Counted from the stretch's first letter, positions 23,216-35,699 are shown. The stretch is 64,000 nt of DNA from Isoetes taiwanensis (GCA_021234155.1 JAJEKV010000004.1:10666109-10730108), one strand, 5' to 3'. Notes: a model not told the origin generated them from the sequence alone. Numbers and translations are program-made.

Positions 23216-23534
23216 GTTCATCTCTTTTGCAGGAAAATTCTTTCTTATGAGCAGACGGATCTCCTTCCCAAGTAAGAAATATGAAGACATTCAAAAGTGG
23301 GCAGCTGAATTTCTGACAGGTTGCTCCCTTCATCACTTCGAAGAAGACTGTGATTGCACTTGCTCGTGTGCCCTCCAGCCGGACTTGAAGAGAGAATTCA
23401 TCTGTCAAGCTAGAGATGCTGCAGGAAAGTACAATTTTGCAAAATCCAGAACATGCCCATGCCTCTACTGCAAGATGACAATGGTCACGAAAGGACCGGA
23501 CCCTTTGGATGGTGCTGGTTACTCCTCTGGATAG
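23216..23534 (+). other. LINE-A ORF2 C-terminal cysteine-rich tail, out of frame
   Basis: After the ORF2 stop at 23215 another frame (open 23139-23534) continues with KKYEDIQKWAAEFL, then a dense cysteine block: CDCTCSCAL, later TCPCLYCKM. It looks like the natural C-terminus of ORF2 displaced by a frameshift near 23210. The cysteine spacing recalls the cluster in ORF1. Confidence 0.5.
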
Positions 23535-23837
23535 AAGACCTGATGCCGAGGATCAAATTCAGGATTGAAGACATCTTAAAACATTATAAAACTCTGTCAC
23601 TCTTATTTCAGAGTTTTTGGCTTTGGTTTATAACCTTTCTGCAGATAATTGTTATAGTTATAGTTATTTCCTTCCTTTTTTGACATCTTTGGGTGTCTTA
23701 GAATTTTAGTAAAACCTCCACTTTCCAGATTCATTTTCATGGAGGTTGTTTTCTGGGTGGACACTCCCCATACAAGTAGTCAATTTTGTTCTCCTTTTAT
23801 AATATAAATATAATACCATCCTTCAATCAAAAAAGAG

Positions 23838-24177
23838 TATAATGTTCGTATGATATGAATATCCATATGGTCATCACCATAGCCTACAATTTGGAATTTT
23901 GTTGGATTTACATTTGGTGAATTCAAACCTCAGATTCAAATATGACTGGTGAACATTTATAATCTTTTTACTTCAAAGCCCAAAGTAAATGCCGACCATC
24001 TTTTGTATATACGAGTATAATGTTCGTATGGTACAAATATCCGTATGGTCGTCACAATAGCCTACAACTTGGAATTTTGTTGGATTTACATTTGGAATTC
24101 AAACCTCAGATTCAAACATAACTGGTGAACATTTATAATCTTTTTACTTCAAGGCCCAATGTAAATGCCACCTATCT
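23838..24177 (+). repeat. Tandem duplication of about 170 bp after LINE-A
   Basis: GAGTATAATGTTCGTATG starts at 23838 and again at 24013. The units continue alike through AGCCTACAA, TTGGAATTTTGTTGG, TGGTGAACATTTATAATC and the CCCAA(A/T)GTAAATGCC end. They are diverged by scattered substitutions. The first unit starts right at the LINE-A tail. Confidence 0.85.
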
Positions 24178-24179
24178 TT

Positions 24180-26297
24180 GCTTGGGAAGCATTGGTACTA
24201 GGTTGGAAATAAATGCTAAGGTGAAAAAGTCAAAATATATCTCTAACAGTCTACTTGAATCATTATAAGCCATTCATTCATAAAGATTGTGCACTTTCAT
24301 ATCTTTTTATTGTTTTCGTGCACAAAAGAAATTTCTAGAAAGCTTAGAATATCAATGGGTTTATGTTCCTTGCACGGTTTATATGGCTCGATAGATAAGG
24401 AAAACGTGTTGATCAAACTATTGTAGCCAAATTCTAGAAGCAAAGAATAATAGAAACTTCCCTGCTCGCACCTCCATGAGCACCATGCTTCTTTTGGTTA
24501 AGCAGCTTTTTGCCAAATTGAAATTGATTGCCTCTATATTCCATCATTTGACAAAAGAAATTAGTTTGTTCTGGTCAAAAGTTCCAGATGGATTCTTGAA
24601 TTGACAAAGAAGTATAGGATTCTAGATTCTTAACTGCAAATATGCCAAGGAAGCAACAGAGCTATATCATATCCATTTCCCAGTAGAGCCCGCTTTTGCC
24701 ATATCCGTAACAGTAAAATTGTACCATTGAGAAAAATGTAGACAAAATCTTTAGCTAGTTCTTTACCATGCATGCCAACAAACCAACAATGGGATCGAGC
24801 TCCAACACCTCGACCTCCAACAAATCAAGAGCAAATAATATTCATGGTGCTATTATAGAAGTTTTTGGCCTCGCCTCAAACTACTCAAAGTCCCCACCAT
24901 TTGGCAGAAGTGTTGCCCATGGGAAACATGAGCAAGCTTTGTATGAACAATTTGCAAAACGACATGGGAGAAGAATTCCACTGAGTTTCAGACCTATATG
25001 AAATTCTGTGGCTGGCTGTATTCGTCAAGTGAGATGTGGTTAATCTGGCCACCCTAAAGTAGATACGGAGAAAAGCGCAATTTAAAGACTAAAACCAACC
25101 AATTTCACTTTATTGATATGGCCATATTTTGCCTCAAATCTCTTCTTTTCTTTGTCAATCTAGCATAAAAAAGGCAAGAAAAGTAGTTGGCATGCTTTTT
25201 AAAGCGGATTAAAGCACTAATGAAGCATCAAGTACCATCTGATCGGAATTTCTGCCTCGCCGCGTAATTCTAGGCCTGTTTAGACGATGGTCAGATAACT
25301 ACTCTGGCTGATATCAGATGGCCAGATTAACCACTTATTTTTGGCCAGATTAACCACATCTCGCATGATATATTTACGGGCATTCAAATTCTATAATTTG
25401 CTATGTGCAATAAAATGTCTAGCGTATTGTCAAGTTCAATTCGCTTAACAAAATGGTCGCAGAAATTGCCTGCCTACTGATTCAACCAATTTGTGGGCTT
25501 GTTTCAGATCTATGTATTCTTGCGTTAATTCAAAGGGGCAAGAATTATCCAAAATTTGGAAATTGACCGAATGTAAGAATAGGAACATTAAATATGGTTT
25601 TAAGCCGAAACTTTGGCCACTACCTAGACTGTGGAAAAAAAAAGATCACAAAGCCTGCAAACAAGAAAAATAAATTTTCGTTACATGAACAACAAGAAAA
25701 AGAAAATTAGAAGATAAACAAGGAACTACATGATCACTCCAAAATTCCTCCAACATGACATGGGCAGCTATGGCAAAAAATCAGCTAAACATTTTGTCTG
25801 TGTTGATCTCAATGGTAGAAGTTTACTGTTATGGAGTGAAGTTCCAAAGATGCCTATAGTATATCCTGCATGTTTATGCTTTTACAATCTTTGTCCAATC
25901 ACCACTAAACCCTAATCTTCTTTTGGAAATGAGATGAAACCCACAAATAACATGTCTTTAAAAACAATGATAACATGTCATGAAGGGCGCTTGAAGGGCG
26001 CATGTAGTGCAGTTTTCCCATGACAACACATTTCTTCCCATAATTTTTGATCCAAAGCTCCATTTCAGGTAAGATTTATTGCATGGAAAACTCTCTCCGG
26101 GTTCTTTCCAATGTTATCTAATATGGTCTATTTGGTTAAATTATCTGGGTCAAAACAGGAAATTTTTAATGGGTAGTAGGATTTCACATTCCACCAGTTC
26201 ATCAATATAGGATTTGTGCTGTTAGATATTGTTTTACAATTTGGTTTCATATATTTTGCCCCTATCTTTTAGACTAGGGCTTGCAAATTGATTTAGT
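24180..26297. other. Intergenic sequence with a small inverted-repeat element
   Basis: No supported gene. A reading frame at 24768-25001 (rich in S, T and N) has no recognisable domain. A 20-bp inverted repeat, GAGATGTGGTTAATCTGGCC at 25031-25050 and its complement at 25343-25362, encloses about 290 bp; an extra partial copy of the right arm lies at 25320-25334. This looks like a MITE. The rest is AT-rich. Confidence 0.55.
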
Positions 26298-27480
26298 TTG
26301 CCCATCTCTCAGATTTTGCCACTACAAGATATCAGACCATCTAGTTTGCTGCTTGTCTATCTCTATTTTGTTTCTTGTCCATCTATTCTATTTCTTATTC
26401 ATCTATTTTGTTTCTTGTCCGCTATTCTATTTCCAGCCCCTCCATTCTGCTTTCAACTAGTACAACACAGCCATATACATTTATCATGACTCGTGAAATC
26501 AAATGCATGGCAAGGGGATCCACAAAGCCAACAACACGGTACGAACTCTTCTGAAGACCTTTGAAAAACCCTATGACCCTGCCATTGAATCATAGCTCCT
26601 TACAATGCTCTTTTTGGACCACAGTGGCCTATTCTGGGAAAGATGTATAGACAGCTCCAGACATAGATATGGATAATCTGGATGCTCGGATTTAGTGCCT
26701 GCTGCCGGTAACTCTTGCCTGGCTTCAGATGATCCGTTCCAGCACCACTATTACAGGGACATTTGTCAAGTTATCAATGGGGAGCTGGATACTTCTCTTG
26801 GAGCTTGTGATAGAATCAACAGGTTATAGTAATATTTTACCACCAGAGTCTGTTACAATGCGCCTTGAGGACATAGTAAATATGGTAGACATGTCCACTC
26901 AGACTTTGACACGAGAAGTTGCTGTGCATCCCCACTTCTGACATAGATATGTCGTCAGAGGACAGTATGCACATACAAATCTTGAATCTGGGTACTGTTG
27001 GCGACGGGTATTTGTCCTGTTACAGATGAGGCAACACGTTTCTTTACTGAGGTGATGCACATCTAGGCAGATGTCATCATCTCGGCACAATAGGTTGGAG
27101 TAGCATGGCCTGACCGTCCTCATAACCTCCTATTCGAGTTCAGAGATGACATCTCCAGTTACATATACTGAGGCATGGCAATTATCTGAAAGGGACCATC
27201 TTCTCTGTCCAAGAGGACCTAACCCCAACATAGCTTTGCAAGAGAGGAGTTATGCAAGGTAAAGAAAGCTCGCCTACAAAGAAAATGGCTAGTATACCGA
27301 GGGGGGCAGGCAATAATTAGGGATCAATGGCCCTCTGATCCATGGGCAATTTCTGTATAGCCCACCTCTACTCTAGATGTGTTATTAACTGTTATTTATA
27401 TTTCATTATTATGTTTTATGATGAGGCTTAGTCCCCCAGTTTTATCGGAGGCTTCGGCCCTTTGCATGTACCTGTCCCAT
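26298..27480. other. Intergenic sequence; pyrimidine repeat and decayed coding-like traces
   Basis: 26350-26440 has four imprecise TCTATTTTGTTTCTTGTCC units. 26700-27130 has short coding-like traces (HYYRDICQVINGELDTSLG near 26740, DEATRFFTEVMH near 27025) interrupted by stops, possibly an old retroelement or gene fragment. The stretch 27370-27520 (ATGATGAGGCTTAGTCCCCC ... AAAAAACCTATCC) resembles the 3' end of a retroelement running into a microsatellite. I cannot assign it further. Confidence 0.4.
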
Positions 27481-27510
27481 AACCCCCTTGGGTTCCCATA
27501 GACGTAAAAA

Positions 27511-27690
27511 ACCTATCCTATCTATCTATCTTAAAATAATATCTATCCATCCATCTATCTATCCATCCATCCATCCATCCATCCATCCATCCATCCATCC
27601 ATCAATCCATCCATCCATCCATCCATCCATCCATCCATCCATCCATCCATCCATCCATCTCCATCCATCTCCATCCATCTATCTCAAAAC
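27511..27690. repeat. (ATCC)n / (TATC)n microsatellite
   Basis: A long tetranucleotide run, mostly ATCC with ATCT interruptions at both ends. It follows a short A stretch and CCTATCC at 27497-27516. Confidence 0.95.
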
Positions 27691-27784
27691 CCAGTCATTT
27701 TTAAAGCAAGACCCACTGCCAAATGACGAGAATACTTTAGAATATGTTAACTCCCATCAGAATCAAGAATTCCCACTTATTTTG

Positions 27785-28833
27785 GAAAAAACTCCAAAAT
27801 AACCTTATGTTTTGCTAAATTTTAACCACCTAAAAATTTCACCCTAATTCGACTAGCTTTTTCACAACGAAAAATTATGTTGAATTGTCTCGGTGGTTTT
27901 GAGCGGCGCCGCCTTCTACTCTTTTTCCGCCTCTTCATCTCTGTTTTCGCTTCTTCATCTTTGTTTCATGCCAATAGCGCGACAATTAGCGGTGGGCAGG
28001 GATGCAAACATCATAGCCATGGCTGGAAATGCCAAGCTAAGGCCGGAAACACCATAGCCAAGGCTAGAAAGGCCAGAATCCCACGTTTTCAGCCGTGGGA
28101 TTAAGATTGAAAACAGAAATACTGCAAACAAGATGTGAGGTTTGAGAATGAAGACGAAAATACTGCACAGAGGCGACCATTTTTCTTCTCATGCAAAACT
28201 AGGTTACGGTTTAAACAGTGGATACAATTGGGGCTTCTTCCGACAGCCATAGCCAAAGCTTGCTTGTTTTTATATTAGAAGTCTAGCTGCATCAGAGTTT
28301 GTTGAACTCTAAATCTGGCTGCGTCAGAGTTTCAACGACGAATCAATCAAGACCGGGCTAAATTTTTAGGTGGTTAAAATTTTGTCAGAGAATTTCACTC
28401 ACCGTTGAAATTTTTCTAGGATGTAATCTCCTGAAGAAATTTCAAGGTGAGTGAAATTTCTCCTTCCAAAATGCCCCTAGTTTTTAAGGTATTCTTATGG
28501 AAATGACCGTAACTTTTTGCAATAATCCAATGAGAATGTGTCCTTCAGATCTCCTGAATCAGAGTCCGAAAGCTTAAGTTATGGTCTCTGGTCTCTAAGT
28601 CCCTCCTAAATCTGTACAATTTTTTTGTGTATTGAAGATAATATAACTTGTGATTTAAAACTCCGATTTAGGTGATCTTACTTTTGATGGAAAGATCTCA
28701 TTCTCCTCTTCAATAGATCTAAGAGAATGAATCACGAAAAAGTTTGTCATTTCCATAAAAATAACCCCAAAAACTAGGGCTAGGGGCGTTTTTTCAATTT
28801 TAAAAATTTTAACAAAGCATAAGGAGTTTTTCC
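27785..28833. repeat. Nested inverted repeats (MITE-like) upstream of PTAC14
   Basis: Outer arms: GGAAAAAACTCC ... TTATGTTTTGCTAAATTTTAA at 27785-27830 pairs with 28790-28833. An AAATTTTAACCACCTAAAAATTT stretch there also pairs with 28360-28383. Inner arms: GCCCCTAG ... TTATGGAAATGAC at 28473-28515 pairs with 28740-28788, making a 316-bp unit. Between the left arms is a weak reading frame (27877-28104) without recognisable domains. The right edge lies 100 bp before the PTAC14 start codon. Confidence 0.65.
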
Positions 28834-28933
28834 CATGCGTTTTTCTAAGCACGCATTATTCTAGAAGCATTTTCCTAAGACGCAGAATCGAAGCCGTGCG
28901 GATAACGTTGGGTTTAGGTGGTGGGTTTTAGCT

Positions 28934-31900
28934 ATGGCGTTCTGCCTTTCTTCCACATTCGTCAAGGCAAGCCCCTACACTTCATCTAATGGAGCTCCGG
29001 AGCATTCACATTTTTGCTATGGAGATTCGGTGTTACCGTTATCGCGTGATAGCATTGGTAGGAGGCCATGCTTCCTGGTATCCGCTCTTCAGCTTGCATC
29101 CCCAACTGTGGAAACGTCTTCTATCGCCGCGGTTCAGCATACCAGGGGTAGATCAAAGAAGAAAGAACCAGAGGTGTGTAGCTCAAGTCTTTTATTACCC
29201 AAGCATTTGCATCAAAGACATGGATCCCAGTCGTGATTATAACTTGTAACAATCTCTTTTTGTCTCGAGACTGGTTTCTCTTATAAAAGATGTTGATGAA
29301 GCATTAAAAAATAAACCTGCAAATCATCCATTCGTCATTCCAATAATAGTAGTATCTGATTTTTTGTACCCTCAATCTGGACTGTCTTTGTCTTCCATCT
29401 CCTACGGGTAGAGTTGCCAATTGACAGTGTGTGATCCTAGAGCTAGACAAGCGTTTGTTGAAGTGAAGCTCCACATGCTGTCCTTGCAGATGGCAGACAG
29501 ATGATTATTAAACAAATGGATCTGTATCATTTTTCAATATCCACCCCTGTGAAATTTCACTTGTCATTATCCAGAGTCCAATTTTTTCTTCCACTGAAAA
29601 CCTGCGTTGCCTAGGTATACCTAGAACAGGCACTATTTTCTGCATGTTCTGTTCCTTAACTATGATTGGGATTTTTGTTACAGCTGGAATTGGTTGAACC
29701 GGACTTTTACAATATGGGATATATGAGACATGTTCGTGCATATGGTATTCAATTCAAAGAAGGGTCTGACGGAATAGGAGTCTATGCTGCAAAAGATATT
29801 CTAGACATTCAGAAGCCAAGGGTGCATATTTTGCTATACCTCTGATATGTACAAACTGAGCATGTGAATATGGTAACTGTAAAATAAAAATTCCGTAGTT
29901 TAACTTTAGCCCACTTCATTTTGGTTATATTCTGGTAGCTTGTTTAATTTGTTTCGTAAATACAGACTATTATGGAGATACCAATGGAGCTTATGATTAC
30001 AGTGAGCGAGAAGCCTCCATGGATGTTTTTTCCTGATATTGTGCCACTTGGTCACCCAATATTCGACGTCATTAATTCGACAAATCCAGAGGTGTGAGCA
30101 TTATGTATGTTCTTTCCCAATGAAGGAAATAGTGGACTGCTTGAACATGCTATACCATCTTCTGCATCTTAGAGCCTTTACATGAGGTAGAGCACTTGTA
30201 TGTTAACAAAGAAAGTTGTCAAATAAAGATGATTCAAGTTCTGGTTTAGCAAATAAGAAGGCAAAATAAAGTTCTGATATTGGTTTTTCTTCTGAAACGC
30301 TAGCTAAATCTATACAGAGTTAATAATAAAAGTGTTGCTAGTGAGGGTGGCGAAAAACTGTGGTGATGTTTCAGGCGAAATTTCCACATATTTGAGGTCG
30401 TCGGGACGAGATTTTGTTTTTTAAGCTCATTTTGTGTGCCACTTTAAGTTCCTAATGGTAGGTTGCTATTAGATAATGCTCCATCATATACAATCTGGAT
30501 AAAGTCTTGTAGTAATAGTGCATGTATTCTTCATTAGCCTTGTCATTGCTATTTTTGTTATTAACTTCCAATATACTGTATAGGCTGATTGGGACATCAG
30601 ATTAGCATGCCTTCTGCTGTTAGCTCTTGATCAAGAAGGCAACTTTTGGCGGCTTTATTCTGACTACCTTCCCGATCCAGTCAACATGAATGATCTTCTG
30701 CTTGCATCAGAGGTAATGCTGCAAACTTAAATCTATCATGCGTCCTGGCATATCATAGGAAATTGCATTGGCAAGGGAGATTGTTTGCAATATGCAAGTA
30801 CAATAATCAACCATTGATTGAAGTGGATCATATATTGCATGTGCTTGAAAATGTCTTTCAGGAAGAGCTAAGCGAACTTCAGGATGAAAGATTAATGTCA
30901 AAGATAAAGGATGAACAAATTCGTGCTGAAGAAACATGGTCAAAGCACTGGGTATTGGAATTGATATAATTTCTTTTTCGATAACTTTGCGATAGTTTGT
31001 TTTGCATGCTTATGAGTTTCTTGGTCCTATAGCTTGCAAGTTCCCCTTTGAAGCTGAGAAGATTAGCTCTTGATTCTGCAAGATTCAAATGGGCTTTAAG
31101 CATGGCATGGTCTCGATCATTTACCTTGACCATGACAATTGGTTCTAAGGTGCAAGCTGCTCAGCTCCTTATTCCTTATGCTGGTAAATTTTCAAATGTT
31201 GCCCCATTTCCCTCTCTGGGGCTACATTAGCTGCACCGTCTTTGATATATTGCTGGTCTGTATTTATAAGTATTCTTATTTATCATGTTGTTTGCAGACA
31301 TGCTGAATCATTCTTTTACTCCAACATGTTCTTATCGTTGGCGTACCAAGGATTGTGTGCTGGAAGTTGTGCTCAATGCAGGCCAATCAATCCATGAAGG
31401 TGATGAGGTTTGTTATTTCTCTGGAGCATAGGCATGTTGAATTTTTCTGAAGACTCTTTTTATGCTAAGATGACAATGTTCTTTACTAATTATTAATCTT
31501 TTGTTCTCCTATGTTATCGAAGATGACTCTAAATTATATGGGGGGCAAACCAAACCGAGAATACATGCATAGATATGGCTTTTCATCTTCCACAGTACGT
31601 TTTCATTTATTAAAAATTTGTTTTCCACCACTTTGAAAATCATTCATGATGAAGAGCTTCTGATGGTAACACCGTTACATTCATCTGTGCAGAATCCGTG
31701 GGAGGTTGTAGACTTCTCAGGAGGACCAAGGGTCCATTTGGATTCATTTTTGTCAGCATTCAATATTTCAGGCTTGCCAGAAGAGTATTATTACAACGGT
31801 GCACGTTATCAAGCATTTTCATTTGTATTTGTGAAGATGATGAATGTTTTTTATTTAGACTCAAATATGGCTTCCCATAATTTGCACAGAATTAGAAGCT

Positions 31901-32395
31901 AAGATCCAAGATGGTTTTATGGATGGTGCTGTTCTAGCTGCTGCTCGAACATTGCCTACATGGTCTGAAAAAGATTTACCATTCTTACCGAGCATTGAGA
32001 AGCGAGCGGTCAGAGATCTTCAACGAGAATGTCGCCAAATTTTGCAGGCATTTCCTACCACATGGGAGCAGGATAACCGTCTTAAATGTAATAAGGCTTT
32101 TTTATACACGTTTGACGTGGAAGTAAAGCTAATCAATGAATTGTTTGCTTTTGCAGCAAATAAAGAGAATGATCAAACACGAAGATGGCAAGCTGCAATT
32201 AAGTAAGGGAATCTTATAATCATCCCCCCTTTATGTGAAATCCTTTTCATCTTCCAAGGTATTTGGTAATTTTCTATGTTCATTTGTGCTGATTTATACT
32301 GGTTCTTTTTATGTAGGTACCGAATGGATAGAAAATATATAATCAAGAAGATATATAAAGCTTTAGACATCTATTTGACAAGAATTTTGTATTGA
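28934..32395 (+). CDS. PTAC14: Plastid transcriptionally active 14 (PTAC14)-like SET-domain protein
   Basis: Twelve exons join to 494 codons with canonical GT-AG introns and kept phase: 28934-29173, 29684-29821, 29966-30091, 30584-30712, 30862-30951, 31033-31183, 31298-31407, 31523-31594, 31693-31798, 31890-32087, 32157-32202, 32317-32395. The product is close in length to Arabidopsis PTAC14 (about 480 aa as I recall) and matches it along the protein: PPWMFFPDIVPLGHPIFD, DWDIRLACLLLLALD, IPYADMLNHSF, FLSAFNISGLPEEYY, AAARTLPTWS and a YRMDRK...KALDIY end. The SET signature is LNHSF (about 294-298) with MTLNYM (about 329). The first about 80 residues are Ser-rich and acid-poor, like a chloroplast transit peptide. 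PTAC14 belongs to the plastid-encoded RNA polymerase complex in chloroplast nucleoids. Introns are short (69-510 bp). No defect was seen. Confidence 0.93.
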
Positions 32396-32666
32396 GTTTT
32401 TTCACTTGAATTGAGTGGGCTCAAATGTTTGCCCCATGTTTGCTGGGCAAAGTCCTAGGAACAATGTAACCCAACCTGTTCGAACATGTTCCAGCATGGT
32501 AGCAGATTTTCCAGTAAATTATCGTGTAATTTACTTTGATGACAATAGAAATTTTTGGTTTAGAACTTGAAATATCCAAGGTCAAGCAGCATGGATTGAG
32601 GCATAATCCTCATGTAGTTCCTTGTTCCCAAGGAAGCCCTCAGTTTCTGACAGCCCAAGTTTATGC

Positions 32667-32672
32667 AATAAA
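32667..32672 (+). terminator. Possible poly(A) signal of PTAC14-like gene
   Basis: AATAAA lies 272 bases after the stop codon in the downstream non-coding sequence. Plant signals are loose, so this is only a candidate. Confidence 0.35.
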
Positions 32673-33292
32673 GAGCTTGAACAGAATTTGCATCAATGGG
32701 TTTCTGTTCGCAGCGTGTAAATGTGAGCGAGTAGGATCAAGAAGCAGGAATTGAGTTATCTTACTAAGCTCCAAGAGGTCATTACTGCATGGAGGATGGG
32801 ATACAATGCGGTGAAGAATGATGTCAGAGATACTGGACCAGAAAACAGTCCTGACTCATGGAGCTTTAGGAGTTCTTTTGCAGGATTTGGCATAAGCTCT
32901 GCACATTTGTTGCCAGCAAAACAGAAATGGTGTGTGACCAACCTTCCAGATCTGAGAAGCATGAAACAGTGAGAAAGAGGGAGAATAAATAAAACCATGA
33001 AGCTCTGCACTGGAGGTTGGTCCTTCTGGTGAGCTTCATAGAAGGAAACTATTACGAATATGGGCTAAAAAGCTACTAAGGGAAAAGAAACTTCATTGCT
33101 CACACAAGATAAAGGAATTCTCTATTAAAAGAAACGAGGTACAACACGAGTTAGGGGAAAGTTCAACCGCTCGACCACGAAACTAGCACTTTTGAACATA
33201 AAAGTAATCCGCTAGAAGTCCCTAGAACTCTGCTGCTAGTTCCTCCCCTAACTATGATGCAATCACTCGGAGCCAATCCTTGGGACGCTGCC
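32673..33292. other. Non-coding sequence downstream of PTAC14
   Basis: No gene or repeat identified. Several short reading frames overlap on both strands without recognisable content. Confidence 0.45.

Positions 33293-33370
<78 letters not shown>
33293..33370. repeat. (AAT)n microsatellite
   Basis: About 26 uninterrupted AAT units. It lies just beyond the C-terminal sequence of LINE-B in that element's direction, so it may be the microsatellite-type 3' tail of LINE-B. Confidence 0.95.
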
Positions 33371-33371
<1 letters not shown>

Positions 33372-33469
33372 TATTGAATCATGCCTTTTTGGACCTTAAG
33401 GTCATGGGGCAGCAAATGTACAATGTAAAAACTTCATAAATTTGAAAGAAAAGAATGATGGGAATCTAT

Positions 33470-35699
33470 ATCCTTGATAAATCTACCAAGAGTATATGGT
33501 TCCATCTCAAAAATCAAGTGAAAACGCGCAATGTCTACACCATATTTCATCCTGATATATGCATAAGCAGGACATTCCAGCAAAACATGTTTTTCATCCT
33601 CAATACTTCCATGTGTGCAGAATGAGCATAACTGTTTTTCCTTCTACACCCACGACCATCACGCCGTTTTCGACCTCGGTGATGGGAACTCATCCTGTAC
33701 CTTGCCACCATATGTTTCAAATATCTCGGTATGTTTGAATTCAGATAATCGTGTTCACTGTAAATAACCATCTGATTTATTTCATCCAGATATTGCGCAT
33801 TCTACTTCCCTTCGACCGCCATAATCTAGAAAGCGCAAGTTCACGCACCAAATCCGCGCACCCCACTCCGAGTCCGGCCAATTTTCTTCTTTATACCCCA
33901 ACTCGCCGCCCACTTCATCAAATCTTGGCCCCAACCCGATGCACAGGATTGCTCATAAGCAATTTTGAAGGTCTATGAGCGGGCTGCGGCTTGACCTCAT
34001 TAGCAAAATTTATGGCTTGACACGAGCTTCAACTTCCAACGGAAGCATAGCCGCCTCATAAGCATAATGGCAAATGGTGTCTGAGATTTCACACCCAATT
34101 CTTCTACCAGAAACACTTTCAAAACGGACTCAATCCGCTTCCATTGTCTCGCAGATAGGCTAGGTCCCCAAATCGGAGAACCATACAGTACCACTGTTTG
34201 AACAAGAGTCTTGAATAGAGTCTTCCTCAGTGGCCAACTAGACAAATTTACGCTCCAACATCTATTCATCATAGCGTACAGGGCTTTCTTCCCTCCTGAT
34301 ACCCGTTTGTCAACACATATGTTCCATGAATATCTTGCATCAAATTCCAAGCCTGAATATTTATAACTGTTTACATTTTCCAGGGGCTGATCCTTATAGA
34401 AGAAAAGAGGACGGTCTACGGTCCCAACGACCATCACTTTTGTCTTGGTTAAGTTTACTGACATTGCCTTCTCACTGCAAAATTGCTCTAAATGGTGTAA
34501 CATCTCCTGCAGGCCACATCTAGATGTAGATACCAAAATGACATCATCTGCGTACAAGAGCATTTGCGTGGTAGCCTCCCATATCCGTACCAAACAAGCA
34601 TCTCTGCTGCATCCATGTATCCAATTCATCGATATAAATGCCAAAGAGTGTCGGAGACAAAGGACACCCCTGTCTCACGCCTATGGTGCTGTGAATATCA
34701 ATGTCTACATGTTTGGATAATTTGACAACAACTTCTGAATAAAATTCTGCCACGGCAGCCCTCAAATTTTGAGGGACCCCAATTTGTTCCATTCTCTTTC
34801 CCAAATTCTGCCTTGGCACTGTGTCGAATGCCTTGGAAAAATCTATGAATGCCATGAACAGTGTGTGTCTCGGACGCTTAGCATGCTCACAGAGAACTCT
34901 CAGCACTAACGCATGGTCCAATGTGCAATGGTCTTTCCGGAAACCAGCTTGTACAATACTCCGTTTGTCATTCATCTCAGCCCAATGGCTTAATCTTTGT
35001 TCTAACAAAGTAGCCATAATCTTAGTGAAAGTATTGCCTATCAAAATCGTCCGATAGTTTGCAATCTGATGAGCATCACCACTCTTCAGGATCGGATGCA
35101 CTCTATTTTCTCTCCATTCCCTTGGAAGTCCCTGCATTAAAGACGCATTCAAGAGACGGGTCAGCATGCTGATAGCTCTATATCCAGACCACTTGAAGAG
35201 TTCAACTCCGAAACCCTGCATGTCCAAGGCCTTGCCATTTGCCATTTTTTGCAAAGCGAATTTAACATCCGCATATGTGAAAAGTTCTTCATTAAGCCCG
35301 AGCTGCTCCATTGGTTCAGCAGGTATTTCATATAAGTTCCTAATATATTCAGCAAGTTGGGCTTGATCTAATTTAGCAGGGTTACTCTTCGGTTGAAGAA
35401 TTTTCCAGAATGATTTCGGGCTTTGGTGCAATTTCTGCTGTAACCAGTCTTGCCTTCTATTCATATATGCCCTCTTCTTCCTTCTGAGCAATTCTTTGTA
35501 CCATTTCGGCTTATGTCTTGTCCCTTTTGGGATTTGTTTTCTAGCCTGCTTGCATTCAGAGTCATACCAGCTATTCCCCCTACGCATTGTTGTGGAAGTT
35601 TTCCCAAACGTGGCCTTTGCAGCATCCTCAACTATCTGTGAAAAGGCTTCAATATCTGCCTTTAAATAGCCTGACCAATAAAAGCCATCAAGCAAATCC
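33470..35699 (-). pseudogene. LINE-B ORF2 reverse transcriptase and C-terminal domain
   Basis: 35695-34544: WYDSECKQARKQ, KSFWKILQP, MANGKALDMQGFGVELFKW, NYRTILIGNTFTKI, QAGFRKDHCTLDH, FIDFSKAFDTVPR and GVRQGCPLSPTLFGIY. A frame break near 34620 leads into LLYADDVILVS (catalytic YADD) in 34644-34000. Near 33700-33550 a CSFC...H...C-type zinc knuckle with EDEKHVLLEC (in shifted frames) forms the C-terminus. The key residues are present; the frames are not. Confidence 0.85.

Larger units (their letters stand above)
17919..23836 (+). mobile_element. LINE-A: nearly complete L1-type non-LTR retrotransposon
   Basis: Two overlapping ORFs encode an RNA-binding ORF1 protein and an endonuclease/RT ORF2 protein, the plant L1 layout. 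The 3' end is the typical L1 ending: an AATATAAATATAATACC-like stretch and then a CAATCAAAAAA tail near 23836. The 5' end is cut at the LTR of gypsy element 2. I found no target duplication. One frameshift in ORF2 and a broken C-terminus make it probably inactive, but it is the best kept LINE here. Confidence 0.88.

Noticed and set aside
27488-27802. Repetitive SIHPSIHP reading frame
   Set aside because: Pure translation of the ATCC microsatellite.
33254-33439. Poly-asparagine reading frame
   Set aside because: Translation of the AAT microsatellite.
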